A DNA stretch of 64,000 nucleotides from Mycobacterium sp. NBC_00419. Lineage in GTDB: Bacteria; Actinomycetota; Actinomycetes; Mycobacteriales; Mycobacteriaceae. How positions within the stretch are numbered: the stretch's first letter is position 1; every line of letters starts with the position of its first letter. The notes beneath the pieces were generated by a model that was not told where the DNA came from, did not search any database, and saw only the letters and a list, made by a program, of their open reading frames with translations. A program made the position numbers and the translations under genes. This document shows positions 45,496-54,729 of the stretch, in pieces. The stretch lies in assembly GCF_036023875.1 (NCBI RefSeq), contig NZ_CP107931.1, positions 3,968,001 through 4,032,000 of the forward strand. Direction: 5' to 3'.

Positions 45496-47069
45496 TCGAC
45501 ACCGTCCAGGCGCTGCTGCGCGAACGGCTGACCGACGACGGCATCGCGGTGCTGTCGCCTGAGCGGACCTGGACCTGGCGTGAGCATCTGGCCGAGGCCG
45601 CCGCCGAAGCGTCCGCCCTGATCGCGATGGCCGACCCCGACCGGCCACTGCACGTCGGTGCCCTGCTGACGAATTCGCCCGCCTATACCCGGGCGATGGC
45701 CGCCGCGGCCCTGGGCGGCTATGTGCTGTGCGGCATCAACACCACCCGCCGCGGCGAGGGACTGGTGTCCGACATCCGGCGCGCGGACTGTCAGCTGCTG
45801 TTGGTCGATGCTGACCACGCGCCGCTGCTGGACGGCCTGGATCTGAGCGGCGTCACCGTCGTCGACGTCACCGGCCCCGACTACGCCGAGGCCGTCGCGA
45901 GCGCCGAACCGCTTGTCCCGCATCGGGAGGTCAGCGGCACCGACCCGTTCATGATGATCTTCACCTCCGGTACCAGCGGCAACCCGAAGGCGGTGCCGTT
46001 CGCCCACGCGATGAGCGTGATGTGCGGTCTGAGCCTGACCGCTCAACTCGACATCACCGCCGACGACGTCTGCTACCTGTCGATGCCGCTGTTCCACTCC
46101 AACGGGGTGGCAGCGGGCTGGTCGGTGGCCGTCGCGGGCAAGGCGGCCATGGTGCCGGTGAAGTTCTCGGTGTCGCGGCTGCTGCTTGACATCCGGCACT
46201 ACGGCGCGACGTTCATGAACTACGTCGGCAAGCCGCTCGCACTCGTGCTGGCCACCCCCGAGCAGCCCGACGACGCCGACAACCCGCTGCGCGTCATGTA
46301 CGGCAACGAGGCCACCGACCGCGATATCGCCGAATTCTCGCGGCGGTTCGACTGCCGCATCGTCGACGGCTTCGGCTCCAGCGAGTTCGCGGTCGTCGTC
46401 GTCCGCGAGGACGGCACCCCACCCGGGTCGATCGGCAGGGGCTGGCCCGGCGTCGCGATCTATCACCCCGACACCGTGACCGAATGCGCCACCGCGGAGT
46501 TCGACGTCAGCGGCAACCTGCGTAACTTCGACGAGGCCGTCGGGGAACTGGTGAACACCGACGGCGCCGGTCCGTTCACCGGGTACTACAACGACCCCGA
46601 TGCGACCTCTGAGCGGCTGCGTCACGGGATGTACTGGACCGGGGATCTGGCCTACCGCGACGCCGACGGCTGGATCTACCTGGCCGGCCGGACCGCGGAC
46701 TGGATGCGTGTCGACGGGGAGAACCTGGCGGCGGCCCCGATCGAACGGGTGTTGCAACGCATTCCGCAGGTCAACCAGGTCGCCGTCTATGCCGTACCCG
46801 ACGACGCGGTGGGCGACGCGGTGATGGCCGCCATCGTGCTGCGCCAGGGGGAGTCGTTGACGCCCAAGGACTTCGAGGACTTCCTCGGCGCCCAGACCGA
46901 CCTGTCACCCAAGGCGTGGCCGCGCTACGTCCGCATCAACGACGACCTGCCGCACACCGCGACCAACAAGATCCTCAAGCGGGAACTCAGTGCCGCCGGT
47001 GTGAGCGCCGGCGCCGGTGTGCTGTGGGAGCGGGCTGCGCGCGCGAGGAGTTATCAGGTGGTCGGCTAG
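45492..47069 (+). CDS. Acyl-CoA synthetase (AMP-forming, FadD family)
   Basis: 525 residues from GTG 45492, overlapping DUF35 (GTGA). Adenylation motifs are complete: MIFTSGTSGNPKAVPFAH (P-loop, about 155-172), CYLSMPLFHSNGVAAGW, VDGFGSSEFAVVVV (A5), YWTGDLAYRDADGWIYLAGRTADWMRVDGENL (A7-A8) and a final TNKILKREL with the catalytic Lys. It probably activates the acid that enters the operon's pathway. It resembles FadD17/FadD19-type synthetases acting on steroid side chains, but specificity is unknown. The TAG stop interlocks with that of the convergent GH5 gene. Confidence 0.9.
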   Translation: MIDTVQALLRERLTDDGIAVLSPERTWTWREHLAEAAAEASALIAMADPDRPLHVGALLTNSPAYTRAMAAAALGGYVLCGINTTRRGEGLVSDIRRADCQLLLVDADHAPLLDGLDLSGVTVVDVTGPDYAEAVASAEPLVPHREVSGTDPFMMIFTSGTSGNPKAVPFAHAMSVMCGLSLTAQLDITADDVCYLSMPLFHSNGVAAGWSVAVAGKAAMVPVKFSVSRLLLDIRHYGATFMNYVGKPLALVLATPEQPDDADNPLRVMYGNEATDRDIAEFSRRFDCRIVDGFGSSEFAVVVVREDGTPPGSIGRGWPGVAIYHPDTVTECATAEFDVSGNLRNFDEAVGELVNTDGAGPFTGYYNDPDATSERLRHGMYWTGDLAYRDADGWIYLAGRTADWMRVDGENLAAAPIERVLQRIPQVNQVAVYAVPDDAVGDAVMAAIVLRQGESLTPKDFEDFLGAQTDLSPKAWPRYVRINDDLPHTATNKILKRELSAAGVSAGAGVLWERAARARSYQVVG

Positions 47070-49375
47070 ACCGCGTTCACGATGGTGCCGACGCCGATGG
47101 CGTCGGACAGCGTGGCGTTGGTCGGGCTGGACAATGCGACGGTGAAGGTTTCGTTGTTCTCGGCGGTGGTATCGCCGAGCACCAGGATCGTGACGGTCTT
47201 GCTGGTCTCGCCGGGCAGGAAGGTGACGGTGCCCGACGCGCCGACATAGTCACTGCCCTGGGTGGCCGTCCCGCCGGAGGTGGCGTAGTGCACCGTGACC
47301 GTCTGGGCGGATGCCGAGGCCAGCCTGACGGTGAACTGTGCCGCCGATGTGCCTGTCCCGTCGCCGAAGTCGAACATGATGGGCTGCAGGTAGGTGACCT
47401 TGTTCTGGTTGACCGTCCGCCAGTCGTCGGCCAGGATGCCGCCGGTGTCACCGGAGTTCGGATTCCACGACCAGTAGGTCCAGCTGATGCCCTCGTCGCC
47501 GGCCGGGATGTCGATGGTGCCGTTGTTGTCCAGATCTCCGGACAGGTAGGAGGTGATGGCCTCGTACCAGATGACATCCTTGGGGTCGGTCAGTTTGGTG
47601 CCGAATTCGCCGAGGTAGATCGGCGCGATGTCGTTCTCGTAGATGTAGCCCCAGGCGTTGTCGAACACGTCGGGCAGTTTCGTTCCGAAGTCGTTGCCGG
47701 AGAACCACGTCTGCGCGTACACCGAGTTCGGATAGTCGTGCGGTGAGTAGACCACCCGGTTGGCGACGTTGAGCGTGATCGGGCGGTCTTTGACGCCCAT
47801 CAGATTGCCGCCCCACCAATAGCTTTGGTTGTTGTAGGTGCCGATGCCCTCGACGATGACCAGCAGGTTGGGATTGGCGGCCAGGACGGCGTTGCCGGCC
47901 CGTTCGGCGGCTCGGGCCCAGTCGTTGGCCCCGCCACCGCCCCAGGTTCCGTTGTAGGGCTCGTTGTGCAGGTCGACGCCGATCACCGTCGGATTGTCGG
48001 CGTAGCGGCGGGTCAGCGTCACCCAGTCGTTGACCCAGTCGGTCTCGCTGTAGGTGCCGTTGTACCAGAGCCCGTTCTCGGTGGTGCCGACCCCGGCGGT
48101 GTTGCGGTGATGGTCGAGGATCACCTTCAGGCCGACCTCGCCGGCGTAGGCGATGATCTTGTCCATCACCTGGATCGACGACAGGCCCTCCAGATCGGGG
48201 TTGGCGTAGTAGTTGATGCTGGTGGGGGTTTGGCCGTGCAGCACATCCTGGGAGTACGGCAGCCGAATCGTGTTGAACCCCAACGTGACCATCTGGTCCA
48301 TCATGTCTTTGTAGTTGCGGGTCCACAGCCCGTGCGGGGTGCCGTTGTCGCTTTCGAAGCCGAACCAGTTGACACCGGCGATCTCGACGGGATTGCCTGC
48401 GGCGTCGAGGATCTGGTTTCCAGAGGTGTGCCAGAAGCCGTCGCCGACCGTGCCGCTGCCGGGTTCGTTAGCGGTGGCGTCGGAGATGCTCAGGGCCGGG
48501 GTCTGGCCGCCGACGATCGCGGCGACCGTGATGGTGGCGGTGGTCGTGCCTGCGGTCTGCGGGGAAAGCAGGGAAGCCAGGCCGTGCAGGTGCAGCCCGG
48601 TGTCGGTGACGGCGACGACGAACTGCGCGGTATCGCCCGCCTGCATGGGTGTAGCGGGCGTGTACACGAAGGTGCCGTCGTCGGCGATCGTGACGGTGCC
48701 CGATGCGGGCTGCTGAGTGATCCGGTAGCTCAGCGGGTCGCCCTCGGGGTCGCTCGCGCCGACATTGCCGGTGATCGCGCCGCCTGCGGTCAGGCTGTTG
48801 GTGGTCTGGTTGTAGGTGATCGTCGGTGCCTGGTTGAACAACGCGTGCTCGAACTCGCGGCGCACCCAGGCCACCACCGCCATGCCGAACGACAGGTCGG
48901 GGTCTCTATCGGGGTTGAAACCGAAGATGCCCAGCACGCCGGAGATGACCGACTCAATCGGGTTCATCGTTCGGGCCGCCACCGCCACCGTCACGGCGGC
49001 CTGCACAGGGGCGAATTGGACCGTGCTCGCCGGCTGTGGCGTCCGCGCCGAGACCGCGGCCGCCGGTGCGTCATCGACGCTGGCGCGGATCCGGACGGGA
49101 CCAGGTTGGGCGGCCTTGGGAATCCGGATCACCGGTACGCGGGCCGCCGCGGCGGGCTTGCCGGATGTGCGGTTGCGGGCCGGTGTGCTCGTTGCGGCGG
49201 CGCGCTTGGAATGACCCACCGAGGACGATGAGGTGTCTGAGTCGCCTGAGTCGGCAAATGCGGTGGTCGGGCAGCTGAGCGCGAGGCAGGCGCCCAGGGC
49301 AACTGTCACGCCGCCGAGGCGGCTCGCGTAAAGGCCGTAGCGCAGGCTTGTACCTGTCGAATTGGCCAGCGGCAT
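47066..49375 (-). CDS. Secreted GH5 glycosidase with cadherin-like and Calx-beta domains
   Basis: 769 residues from ATG 49375, with GGAGGG 6 bases upstream. The signal peptide (about 1-40, ending TTAFADS) is followed by an Ala/Pro/Thr-rich stretch and the mycobacterial surface-protein segment NPIESVISGVLGIFGFNPDRDP (about 145-165). A cadherin-like domain (about 185-270) leads to a GH5 catalytic domain (about 315-640): acid/base E472 in DLHNEPYNG and nucleophile E590 in YLGEFGTK, with NTIRLPYSQD and LDHHRN. A Calx-beta domain (about 655-765) ends it. It likely hydrolyses cellulose-like or other beta-glucans outside the cell. Confidence 0.9.
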   Translation of the reverse strand: MPLANSTGTSLRYGLYASRLGGVTVALGACLALSCPTTAFADSGDSDTSSSSVGHSKRAAATSTPARNRTSGKPAAAARVPVIRIPKAAQPGPVRIRASVDDAPAAAVSARTPQPASTVQFAPVQAAVTVAVAARTMNPIESVISGVLGIFGFNPDRDPDLSFGMAVVAWVRREFEHALFNQAPTITYNQTTNSLTAGGAITGNVGASDPEGDPLSYRITQQPASGTVTIADDGTFVYTPATPMQAGDTAQFVVAVTDTGLHLHGLASLLSPQTAGTTTATITVAAIVGGQTPALSISDATANEPGSGTVGDGFWHTSGNQILDAAGNPVEIAGVNWFGFESDNGTPHGLWTRNYKDMMDQMVTLGFNTIRLPYSQDVLHGQTPTSINYYANPDLEGLSSIQVMDKIIAYAGEVGLKVILDHHRNTAGVGTTENGLWYNGTYSETDWVNDWVTLTRRYADNPTVIGVDLHNEPYNGTWGGGGANDWARAAERAGNAVLAANPNLLVIVEGIGTYNNQSYWWGGNLMGVKDRPITLNVANRVVYSPHDYPNSVYAQTWFSGNDFGTKLPDVFDNAWGYIYENDIAPIYLGEFGTKLTDPKDVIWYEAITSYLSGDLDNNGTIDIPAGDEGISWTYWSWNPNSGDTGGILADDWRTVNQNKVTYLQPIMFDFGDGTGTSAAQFTVRLASASAQTVTVHYATSGGTATQGSDYVGASGTVTFLPGETSKTVTILVLGDTTAENNETFTVALSSPTNATLSDAIGVGTIVNAV

Positions 49376-49409
49376 GGGTAACCCTCCGGGTCGGAGCAAA
49401 CCCACATTT

Positions 49410-49433
49410 TGCGCGTGAGGCGGGTCACACGCA
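49410..49433. terminator. Hairpin downstream of the sdh operon
   Basis: TGCGCGTGA (49410-49418), loop GGCGGG, and TCACACGCA (49425-49433) form a nine-base stem with one mismatch, located 23 bases beyond the sdhB stop. There is no T-run on the sdh side. It may end the sdhCDAB transcript before the GH5 gene on the same strand. Confidence 0.4.
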
Positions 49434-49455
49434 AGCCTCAGTTATCTGCGGTGTG

Positions 49456-50232
49456 TCAGCGCGCGAACATCAGCGCGCGCTTGACCTCTTGGATCGCCTT
49501 GGTGACCTCGATGCCGCGCGGGCACGATTCCGTGCAGTTGAACGTGGTGCGGCAGCGCCACACGCCGTCGACGTCGTTGAGGATCTCCAGCCGCTCGGCG
49601 GCACCCTCGTCACGGCTATCGAAGATGAACCGGTGTGCGTTGACGATCGCCGCGGGGCCGAAGTACGAGCCCTCGTTCCAGAACACCGGACAGCTCGTCG
49701 TGCAGCACGCGCAGAGGATGCACTTGGTGGTGTCGTCGTAGCGGGCCCGGTCGGTGGGGCTCTGAATGCGTTCGCGGGTGGGCGCATTGCCCGAGGTCAT
49801 CAGGTACGGCTTGACCGAGCGGTAGGCGTCGAAGAACGGCTCCATGTTGACCACGAGGTCCTTCTCCACGGGCAGCCCGCGGATCGGCTCGATGGTGATG
49901 GTGAGCGGCTTGTCTTTCTTCGGGAGCAGATCGCGCATCAGCACCTTGCACGCCAGCCGGTTGACCCCGTTGATCCGCATCGCGTCCGACCCGCATACGC
50001 CGTGCGCGCACGACCGGCGGAACGTCAGCGTGCCGTCCAGATAACTCTTGACGTAGATCATCAGGTTCAGCAGCCGGTCGCTCGGCAGGCACGGCACCCG
50101 GAAACTCTGGAATCCGGCGGCATCCGGATCCTCGGGATTGAACCGGGCGATCTTCAGCGTCACCATCACCGCGCCGTCCGGGATCGGCGGCAATGCGGGT
50201 TCGCGGGTGTCGACCTCTGGGGCAATCGTCAT
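49456..50232 (-). CDS. sdhB: Succinate dehydrogenase iron-sulfur subunit
   Basis: 258 residues from ATG 50232. The three cluster motifs are present in order: CAHGVCGSDAMRINGVNRLAC for the [2Fe-2S] centre, CILCACCTTSCPVFW for [4Fe-4S], and CRTTFNCTESCPRGIEV completing the [3Fe-4S] set. It passes electrons from the flavoprotein SdhA to quinone at the membrane subunits. It starts one base after the sdhA stop and is the last gene of sdhC-sdhD-sdhA-sdhB, matching Rv3316-Rv3319. Confidence 0.97.
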   Translation of the reverse strand: MTIAPEVDTREPALPPIPDGAVMVTLKIARFNPEDPDAAGFQSFRVPCLPSDRLLNLMIYVKSYLDGTLTFRRSCAHGVCGSDAMRINGVNRLACKVLMRDLLPKKDKPLTITIEPIRGLPVEKDLVVNMEPFFDAYRSVKPYLMTSGNAPTRERIQSPTDRARYDDTTKCILCACCTTSCPVFWNEGSYFGPAAIVNAHRFIFDSRDEGAAERLEILNDVDGVWRCRTTFNCTESCPRGIEVTKAIQEVKRALMFAR

Positions 50233-50233
50233 C

Positions 50234-51988
50234 TCAGTACTTCCGCTCCATCGGCTCGTAGCGGGTCTGCACCACCGGCTTGTAGTCCAGCCTGATGTCG
50301 CTCAGCAGATCAGAACCGTCCTTGTAGGCCATGGTGTGCCGCATGTAGTTGGTGTCGTCGCGGTTGGGGTAGTCCTCGCGGGCATGCCCGCCGCGGGATT
50401 CCTTGCGGTTGAGCGCACCGGCCACGGTGACCTCGGCCAGCTCCAGTAGGAAGCCCAGCTCGATGGCCTCCAGCAGGTCGCTGTTGTAGCGCTTCCCCTT
50501 GTCGTGCACCGAGATTCGGGCGTAGCGCTCCTTGAGCGCATGAATGTCGGTCATCGCCTGCTTGAGGGTCTCCTCGGTGCGGAACACCGCGGCGTTGTTG
50601 TCCATCGACTGCTGCAGTTCGCTGCGGATGTCGGCGACCCGTTCGTTGCCGTGCTCGGAGAGGATGTTGCCCACCCAGTCGACCACCATGCCCGCCGGTG
50701 CGGACGGCAGGTCGACGAAGTCGTGGCTCAGCGCGTAGTTCGCGGCCGCGATCCCGGCGCGACGGCCGAACACGTTGATGTCCAGCAGCGAGTTGGTGCC
50801 CAGCCGGTTGGCGCCGTGCACCGACACACAGGCGCACTCACCCGCGGCGTAGAGCCCCGGCACCGTGGTGGTGTTGTCGCGCAACACCTGGCCGGTGACG
50901 GTCGTCGGGATGCCGCCCATCACGTAGTGGCAGGTCGGGTAGACCGGCACCAATTCCTTGACCGGGTCCACGCCGAGGTAGGTGCGGGCGAACTCGGTGA
51001 TGTCGGGCAGCTTGGCCTCGAGCACGTCCGCGCCGAGGTGGCGAACGTCGATGTAGACGTAGTCCTTGTGTGGTCCGGCTCCGCGGCCTTCGAGCACCTC
51101 GAGCACCATCGAGCGGGCGACGATGTCACGCGGTGCCAGGTCCACGATGGTCGGGGCGTAGCGCTCCATGAAGCGCTCACCCTCGCCGTTGAGCAGCCGG
51201 CCGCCCTCGCCGCGCACCGCCTCGGAGATGAGGATGCCCAGCCCGGCCAGGCCCGTCGGATGGAACTGGTGAAACTCCATGTCCTCCAACGGCAGTCCCT
51301 TGCGGAACACGATGCCCAGCCCGTCACCCGTCAGCGTGTGGGCATTCGAGGTGGTCTTGTACATCCGGCCCGAGCCGCCGGTGGCGAACACGATGGACTT
51401 GGCGTGGAAGACGTGGATGTCACCGGTGGCCAGCTCGTAGGCGATGACGCCGGTGGCGACCGGACCGCTCGGGGTTTCGGTGAGCGCGAGGTCCAGTGCA
51501 TAGAACTCGTTGAAGAACTCCACGTCGTGCTTGACGCAGTTTTGGTACAGCGTCTGCAGGATCATGTGGCCGGTGCGGTCGGCGGCGTAGCAGGCCCGGC
51601 GCACCGGCGCCTTACCGTGGTCGCGGGTGTGCCCGCCGAACCGGCGCTGGTCGATGCGGCCCTCCGGGGTGCGGTTGAACGGCATCCCCATCTTTTCGAG
51701 GTCCAGCACGGCGTCGATGGCCTCTTTGCACATGATCTCGACGGCGTCCTGGTCGGCGAGGTAGTCGCCGCCCTTCACCGTGTCGAAGGTGTGCCACTCC
51801 CAGTTGTCCTCTTCGACGTTGGCCAGTGCGGCGCACATGCCGCCCTGGGCTGCGCCGGTGTGGCTGCGAGTCGGGTACAGCTTGGTCAGCACCGCGGTAC
51901 GCACCCGCGGGCCGGCTTCGACGGCGGCACGCATTCCGGCCCCGCCGGCACCGACGATGACGACGTCGTAACGGTGTTCGGTAATCAT
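50234..51988 (-). CDS. sdhA: Succinate dehydrogenase flavoprotein subunit
   Basis: 584 residues from ATG 51988. It oxidises succinate to fumarate with covalently bound FAD. Motifs: FAD-binding VVIVGAGGAGMRAAVEAG, SHTGAAQGGMCA with the flavinylated His, HPTGLAGLGILISEAVRGEGG, and RHLGADVLEAKLPDI with PVYPTCHYVMGGIPT near the active site. It lies between sdhD (10 bases) and sdhB (1 base). The enzyme feeds the menaquinone pool in mycobacteria. Confidence 0.97.
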   Translation of the reverse strand: MITEHRYDVVIVGAGGAGMRAAVEAGPRVRTAVLTKLYPTRSHTGAAQGGMCAALANVEEDNWEWHTFDTVKGGDYLADQDAVEIMCKEAIDAVLDLEKMGMPFNRTPEGRIDQRRFGGHTRDHGKAPVRRACYAADRTGHMILQTLYQNCVKHDVEFFNEFYALDLALTETPSGPVATGVIAYELATGDIHVFHAKSIVFATGGSGRMYKTTSNAHTLTGDGLGIVFRKGLPLEDMEFHQFHPTGLAGLGILISEAVRGEGGRLLNGEGERFMERYAPTIVDLAPRDIVARSMVLEVLEGRGAGPHKDYVYIDVRHLGADVLEAKLPDITEFARTYLGVDPVKELVPVYPTCHYVMGGIPTTVTGQVLRDNTTTVPGLYAAGECACVSVHGANRLGTNSLLDINVFGRRAGIAAANYALSHDFVDLPSAPAGMVVDWVGNILSEHGNERVADIRSELQQSMDNNAAVFRTEETLKQAMTDIHALKERYARISVHDKGKRYNSDLLEAIELGFLLELAEVTVAGALNRKESRGGHAREDYPNRDDTNYMRHTMAYKDGSDLLSDIRLDYKPVVQTRYEPMERKY

Positions 51989-51998
51989 GTGATCGCCC

Positions 51999-52460
51999 CT
52001 AGGAGATGTTCGGGTCGAAAGTCAGCAGAACGTAGGTGCCCACCACCAAGACGATGAGCATCGAGATCACCAACAGCGAGTTCAGCCAGAACTTGGTGGA
52101 GTCCTTGCGCGCGTAGTCGGAGATGATCGTGCGCATGCCGTTGCCGCCGTGCAGCTGGGCCAGCCACAACAGCAGCAGATCCCAGGTCTGCCAGAACGGG
52201 GAGGCCCAGCGCTGCGCGACGTAGTTGAAGTCGATGCGGTACACCCCGCCGTCCCACATCAACCCGATGAACAGGTGACCGAGCGCCAAGAAGATCAGCA
52301 CCACTCCGGAGAAGCGCATGAACAGCCAGGCGTACTTCTCGAAGTTGGGCATGCCACCGCGGCGGCGCGGCGCGCGCGGGTTGTCCAGCCCGGCAGGCCG
52401 GTCGTGATTGCGTTCCAGGATCGGGGCCGGCGGGCCGAGCCGGCTTTCGGGCGCGCTCAC
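51999..52460 (-). CDS. sdhD: Succinate dehydrogenase membrane anchor SdhD
   Basis: 153 residues from GTG 52460, overlapping the sdhC stop (GTGA); the longer upstream frame is the shadow of sdhC. An N-terminal hydrophilic arm of about 50 residues precedes three helices: WLFMRFSGVVLIFLALGHLFIGL, FWQTWDLLLLWLAQLHGGNGMRTII and FWLNSLLVISMLIVLVVGTYVLL. His in the first two helices (ALGHLF, QLHGGNG) are potential heme or quinone-site residues. It forms the membrane domain with SdhC. Confidence 0.93.
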   Translation of the reverse strand: MSAPESRLGPPAPILERNHDRPAGLDNPRAPRRRGGMPNFEKYAWLFMRFSGVVLIFLALGHLFIGLMWDGGVYRIDFNYVAQRWASPFWQTWDLLLLWLAQLHGGNGMRTIISDYARKDSTKFWLNSLLVISMLIVLVVGTYVLLTFDPNIS

Positions 52461-52876
52461 AGGAACCGCTCCGCCATGTGCATGCCGATGATCACCAGCG
52501 AGGGCACCATCACCAGTAGCCAGACCCCCGCGACCGCCCACAGCATCTGCCGCTGGTAGCGGGGACCCTTCCACCAGAAGTCGACGAGGATGATCCGCAC
52601 GCCGTTGAGTGCGTGGTAGAGCACCGCGGCCACCAGGCCGATCTCCATCAGGCCGATGATCGGCGTCTTATATGTCTCGACGACCGCGTTGTAGGCCTGC
52701 GGGCTGACCCGCACGAGTGCGGTGTCCAGCACGTGGACGAACAGGAAGAAGAACACGGTGGCACCGGTGATCCGGTGCAACACCCACGACCACATACCGG
52801 GGTCGCCGCGGTAGAGGGTGCGCCGCCGCCCCGCGGATTTCTCGCGAGGGGCAGGCACAGTTGACGCGGTACTCAT
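52457..52876 (-). CDS. sdhC: Succinate dehydrogenase cytochrome b subunit SdhC
   Basis: 139 residues from ATG 52876, chosen over GTG 52879 because the GGAGG ribosome site is 4 bases from it and would abut the GTG. It has the SdhC signature YRGDPGMWSWVLHRITGATVFFFLFVHVLDTALV, a middle helix PIIGLMEIGLVAAVLYHALNGVRIIL with a likely heme-ligand His, and a third helix MLWAVAGVWLLVMVPSLVII. It is the first gene of the sdh operon, divergent from cdd over 147 bases. Confidence 0.95.
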   Translation of the reverse strand: MSTASTVPAPREKSAGRRRTLYRGDPGMWSWVLHRITGATVFFFLFVHVLDTALVRVSPQAYNAVVETYKTPIIGLMEIGLVAAVLYHALNGVRIILVDFWWKGPRYQRQMLWAVAGVWLLVMVPSLVIIGMHMAERFL

Positions 52877-53023
52877 CACGCCTCCAACGTCTGGCCTGTC
52901 ACTATTGGACTCTAACTCCGATCATGGGGTGCAAAGAATTACGTTGTGGTGACTGGAATCCTCCCGGGTCGCCTGCGGTGAGCAGCGCGGAATGCATTCA
53001 GAAGCGGCGGTGACGAGGCGAGC

Positions 53024-53437
53024 ATGACGATCGATATTGACTGGAAAGTGTTGCAGCAGAAAGCTATTGCTGTATCGGAGCATGCCTACGCACCCTATTC
53101 TCGGTTCCCGGTGGGGGCTGCCGCCCTGGTAGACGACGGTCGGGTCGTGGTGGGCTGCAATGTGGAGAATGTCTCATATGGCGTAGGTCTCTGTGCCGAG
53201 TGTGCGGTGGTCTGCGCCCTCGTTTCCGGTGGTGGGGGCCGGTTGGTGGCGGTTGCGGTGGTCGATGCGACCGGCGCCGCGCTGATGCCGTGCGGGCGCT
53301 GCAGGCAGCTGCTGTTGGAACATGGCGGGCCTGATCTACTCGTCGACCACGCCGACGGGCCGCGGAGCCTGGCCGAGTTGCTTCCCGACGCGTTCGGTCC
53401 CGACGACCTCGAACGCGTCCGTCGGGAAAAGCCGTGA
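53024..53437 (+). CDS. cdd: Cytidine deaminase
   Basis: 137 residues from ATG 53024, preceded by GAGGCGAG. It deaminates cytidine and deoxycytidine for pyrimidine salvage. The zinc site is complete: C57-A-E59 in GLCAECAVV, with E59 as proton shuttle, and C90/C93 in MPCGRCRQ. The substrate-binding NVENVSYG is present. This is the small homotetrameric class. It overlaps deoA by 4 bases in a cdd-deoA-add operon. Confidence 0.96.
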   Translation: MTIDIDWKVLQQKAIAVSEHAYAPYSRFPVGAAALVDDGRVVVGCNVENVSYGVGLCAECAVVCALVSGGGGRLVAVAVVDATGAALMPCGRCRQLLLEHGGPDLLVDHADGPRSLAELLPDAFGPDDLERVRREKP

Positions 53438-54729
53438 CCCAGTTCACATTCGACGCGCCCACCGTGATCCGGACCAAGCGCGACGGCGGCCGGCTGCCCG
53501 ACGCCGCCATCGACTGGGTGATCGACGGCTACACCCACGGTCGGGTGGCCGACGAGCAGATGTCGGCTCTGCTGATGGCGATCTTCCTGAAGGGTATGGA
53601 CCGCGCCGAGATCGCCCGCTGGACATCGGCGATGATCGCCTCGGGTGTGCGGCTGGACTTCACCGATCTGCGCCGAGACGGCAAGCCGCTGCCGACGGTG
53701 GACAAGCACTCCACCGGCGGTGTCGGCGACAAGATCACCATTCCGCTGGTCCCGGTGATCGCGGCCTGTGGGGCGGCCGTTCCCCAGGCTGCCGGGCGGG
53801 GCCTGGGGCACACCGGCGGCACATTGGACAAGCTGGAGTCGATTCCCGGGTTCACCGCGGAGATCTCTAATGCCCAAGTGCGCCAACAGCTCTCCGAGAT
53901 CGGTGCGGCGATCTTCGCCGCCGGTGAGCTGGCCCCGGCAGACCGCAAGATTTATGCCCTGCGCGATGTCACCGCCACCACAGAGTCGCTGCCGCTGATC
54001 GCCAGCTCGGTGATGAGCAAGAAGCTGGCCGAGGGGGCGGACTCGTTGGTGCTCGACGTGAAGGTCGGTCGCGGCGCGTTCCTCAAGACCGAGGCCGAAT
54101 CGCGTGAGCTGGCGGCCACCATGGTGGACCTGGGCCGCGCCCACGGGGTGCCGACCCGGGCGCTGCTGACCGATATGAACGTCCCGCTGGGGCGCACGGT
54201 CGGCAACGCGCTGGAGGTCGCCGAATCCCTGGAGGTGCTGGCCGGCGGCGGGCCGGCTGACGTGGTGGAGCTGACGGTGCGGCTGGCCGCCGAGATGCTG
54301 GAGCTGGCCGGGGTGGACGGCTTCGACCCGGCGCAGACCCTGCGCGACGGCACCGCGATGGACCGCTTCCGGGCGTTGGTTGCCGCCCAGGGCGGCGACG
54401 TCGACGCGCCGCTACCGATCGGTGCCCATTCCGAAACCGTGACGGCACCCGCGGGCGGCACAATGGGGGATATCGACGCGATGGCAGTGGGGCTGGCAGT
54501 GTGGCGGCTTGGCGCGGGCCGGGCCAGCCCAGGGGAGCGCGTGCAACCCGGGGCCGGAATGCGCATCCACCGCCGGCCGGGCGAGCCGGTCACCGCCGGT
54601 GAGCCGCTGTTCACGCTCTATACCGACACCCCGGACCGGATTCCCGGCGCCATGGCCGAACTGGACGGCGGCTGGAGCATCTCAGACGCCCCGCCGGCGC
54701 GCCCCCTGATCATCGATCGGATCACCTGA
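53434..54729 (+). CDS. deoA: Thymidine phosphorylase
   Basis: 431 residues from GTG 53434 (GTGA overlap with cdd). It releases thymine or uracil from deoxynucleosides using phosphate. Class II nucleoside phosphorylase motifs are present: [19 protein letters not shown] (phosphate site), [49 protein letters not shown] and a C-terminal barrel-sandwich domain. It is one base coupled to add. Confidence 0.96.
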   Translation: MTQFTFDAPTVIRTKRDGGRLPDAAIDWVIDGYTHGRVADEQMSALLMAIFLKGMDRAEIARWTSAMIASGVRLDFTDLRRDGKPLPTVDKHSTGGVGDKITIPLVPVIAACGAAVPQAAGRGLGHTGGTLDKLESIPGFTAEISNAQVRQQLSEIGAAIFAAGELAPADRKIYALRDVTATTESLPLIASSVMSKKLAEGADSLVLDVKVGRGAFLKTEAESRELAATMVDLGRAHGVPTRALLTDMNVPLGRTVGNALEVAESLEVLAGGGPADVVELTVRLAAEMLELAGVDGFDPAQTLRDGTAMDRFRALVAAQGGDVDAPLPIGAHSETVTAPAGGTMGDIDAMAVGLAVWRLGAGRASPGERVQPGAGMRIHRRPGEPVTAGEPLFTLYTDTPDRIPGAMAELDGGWSISDAPPARPLIIDRIT

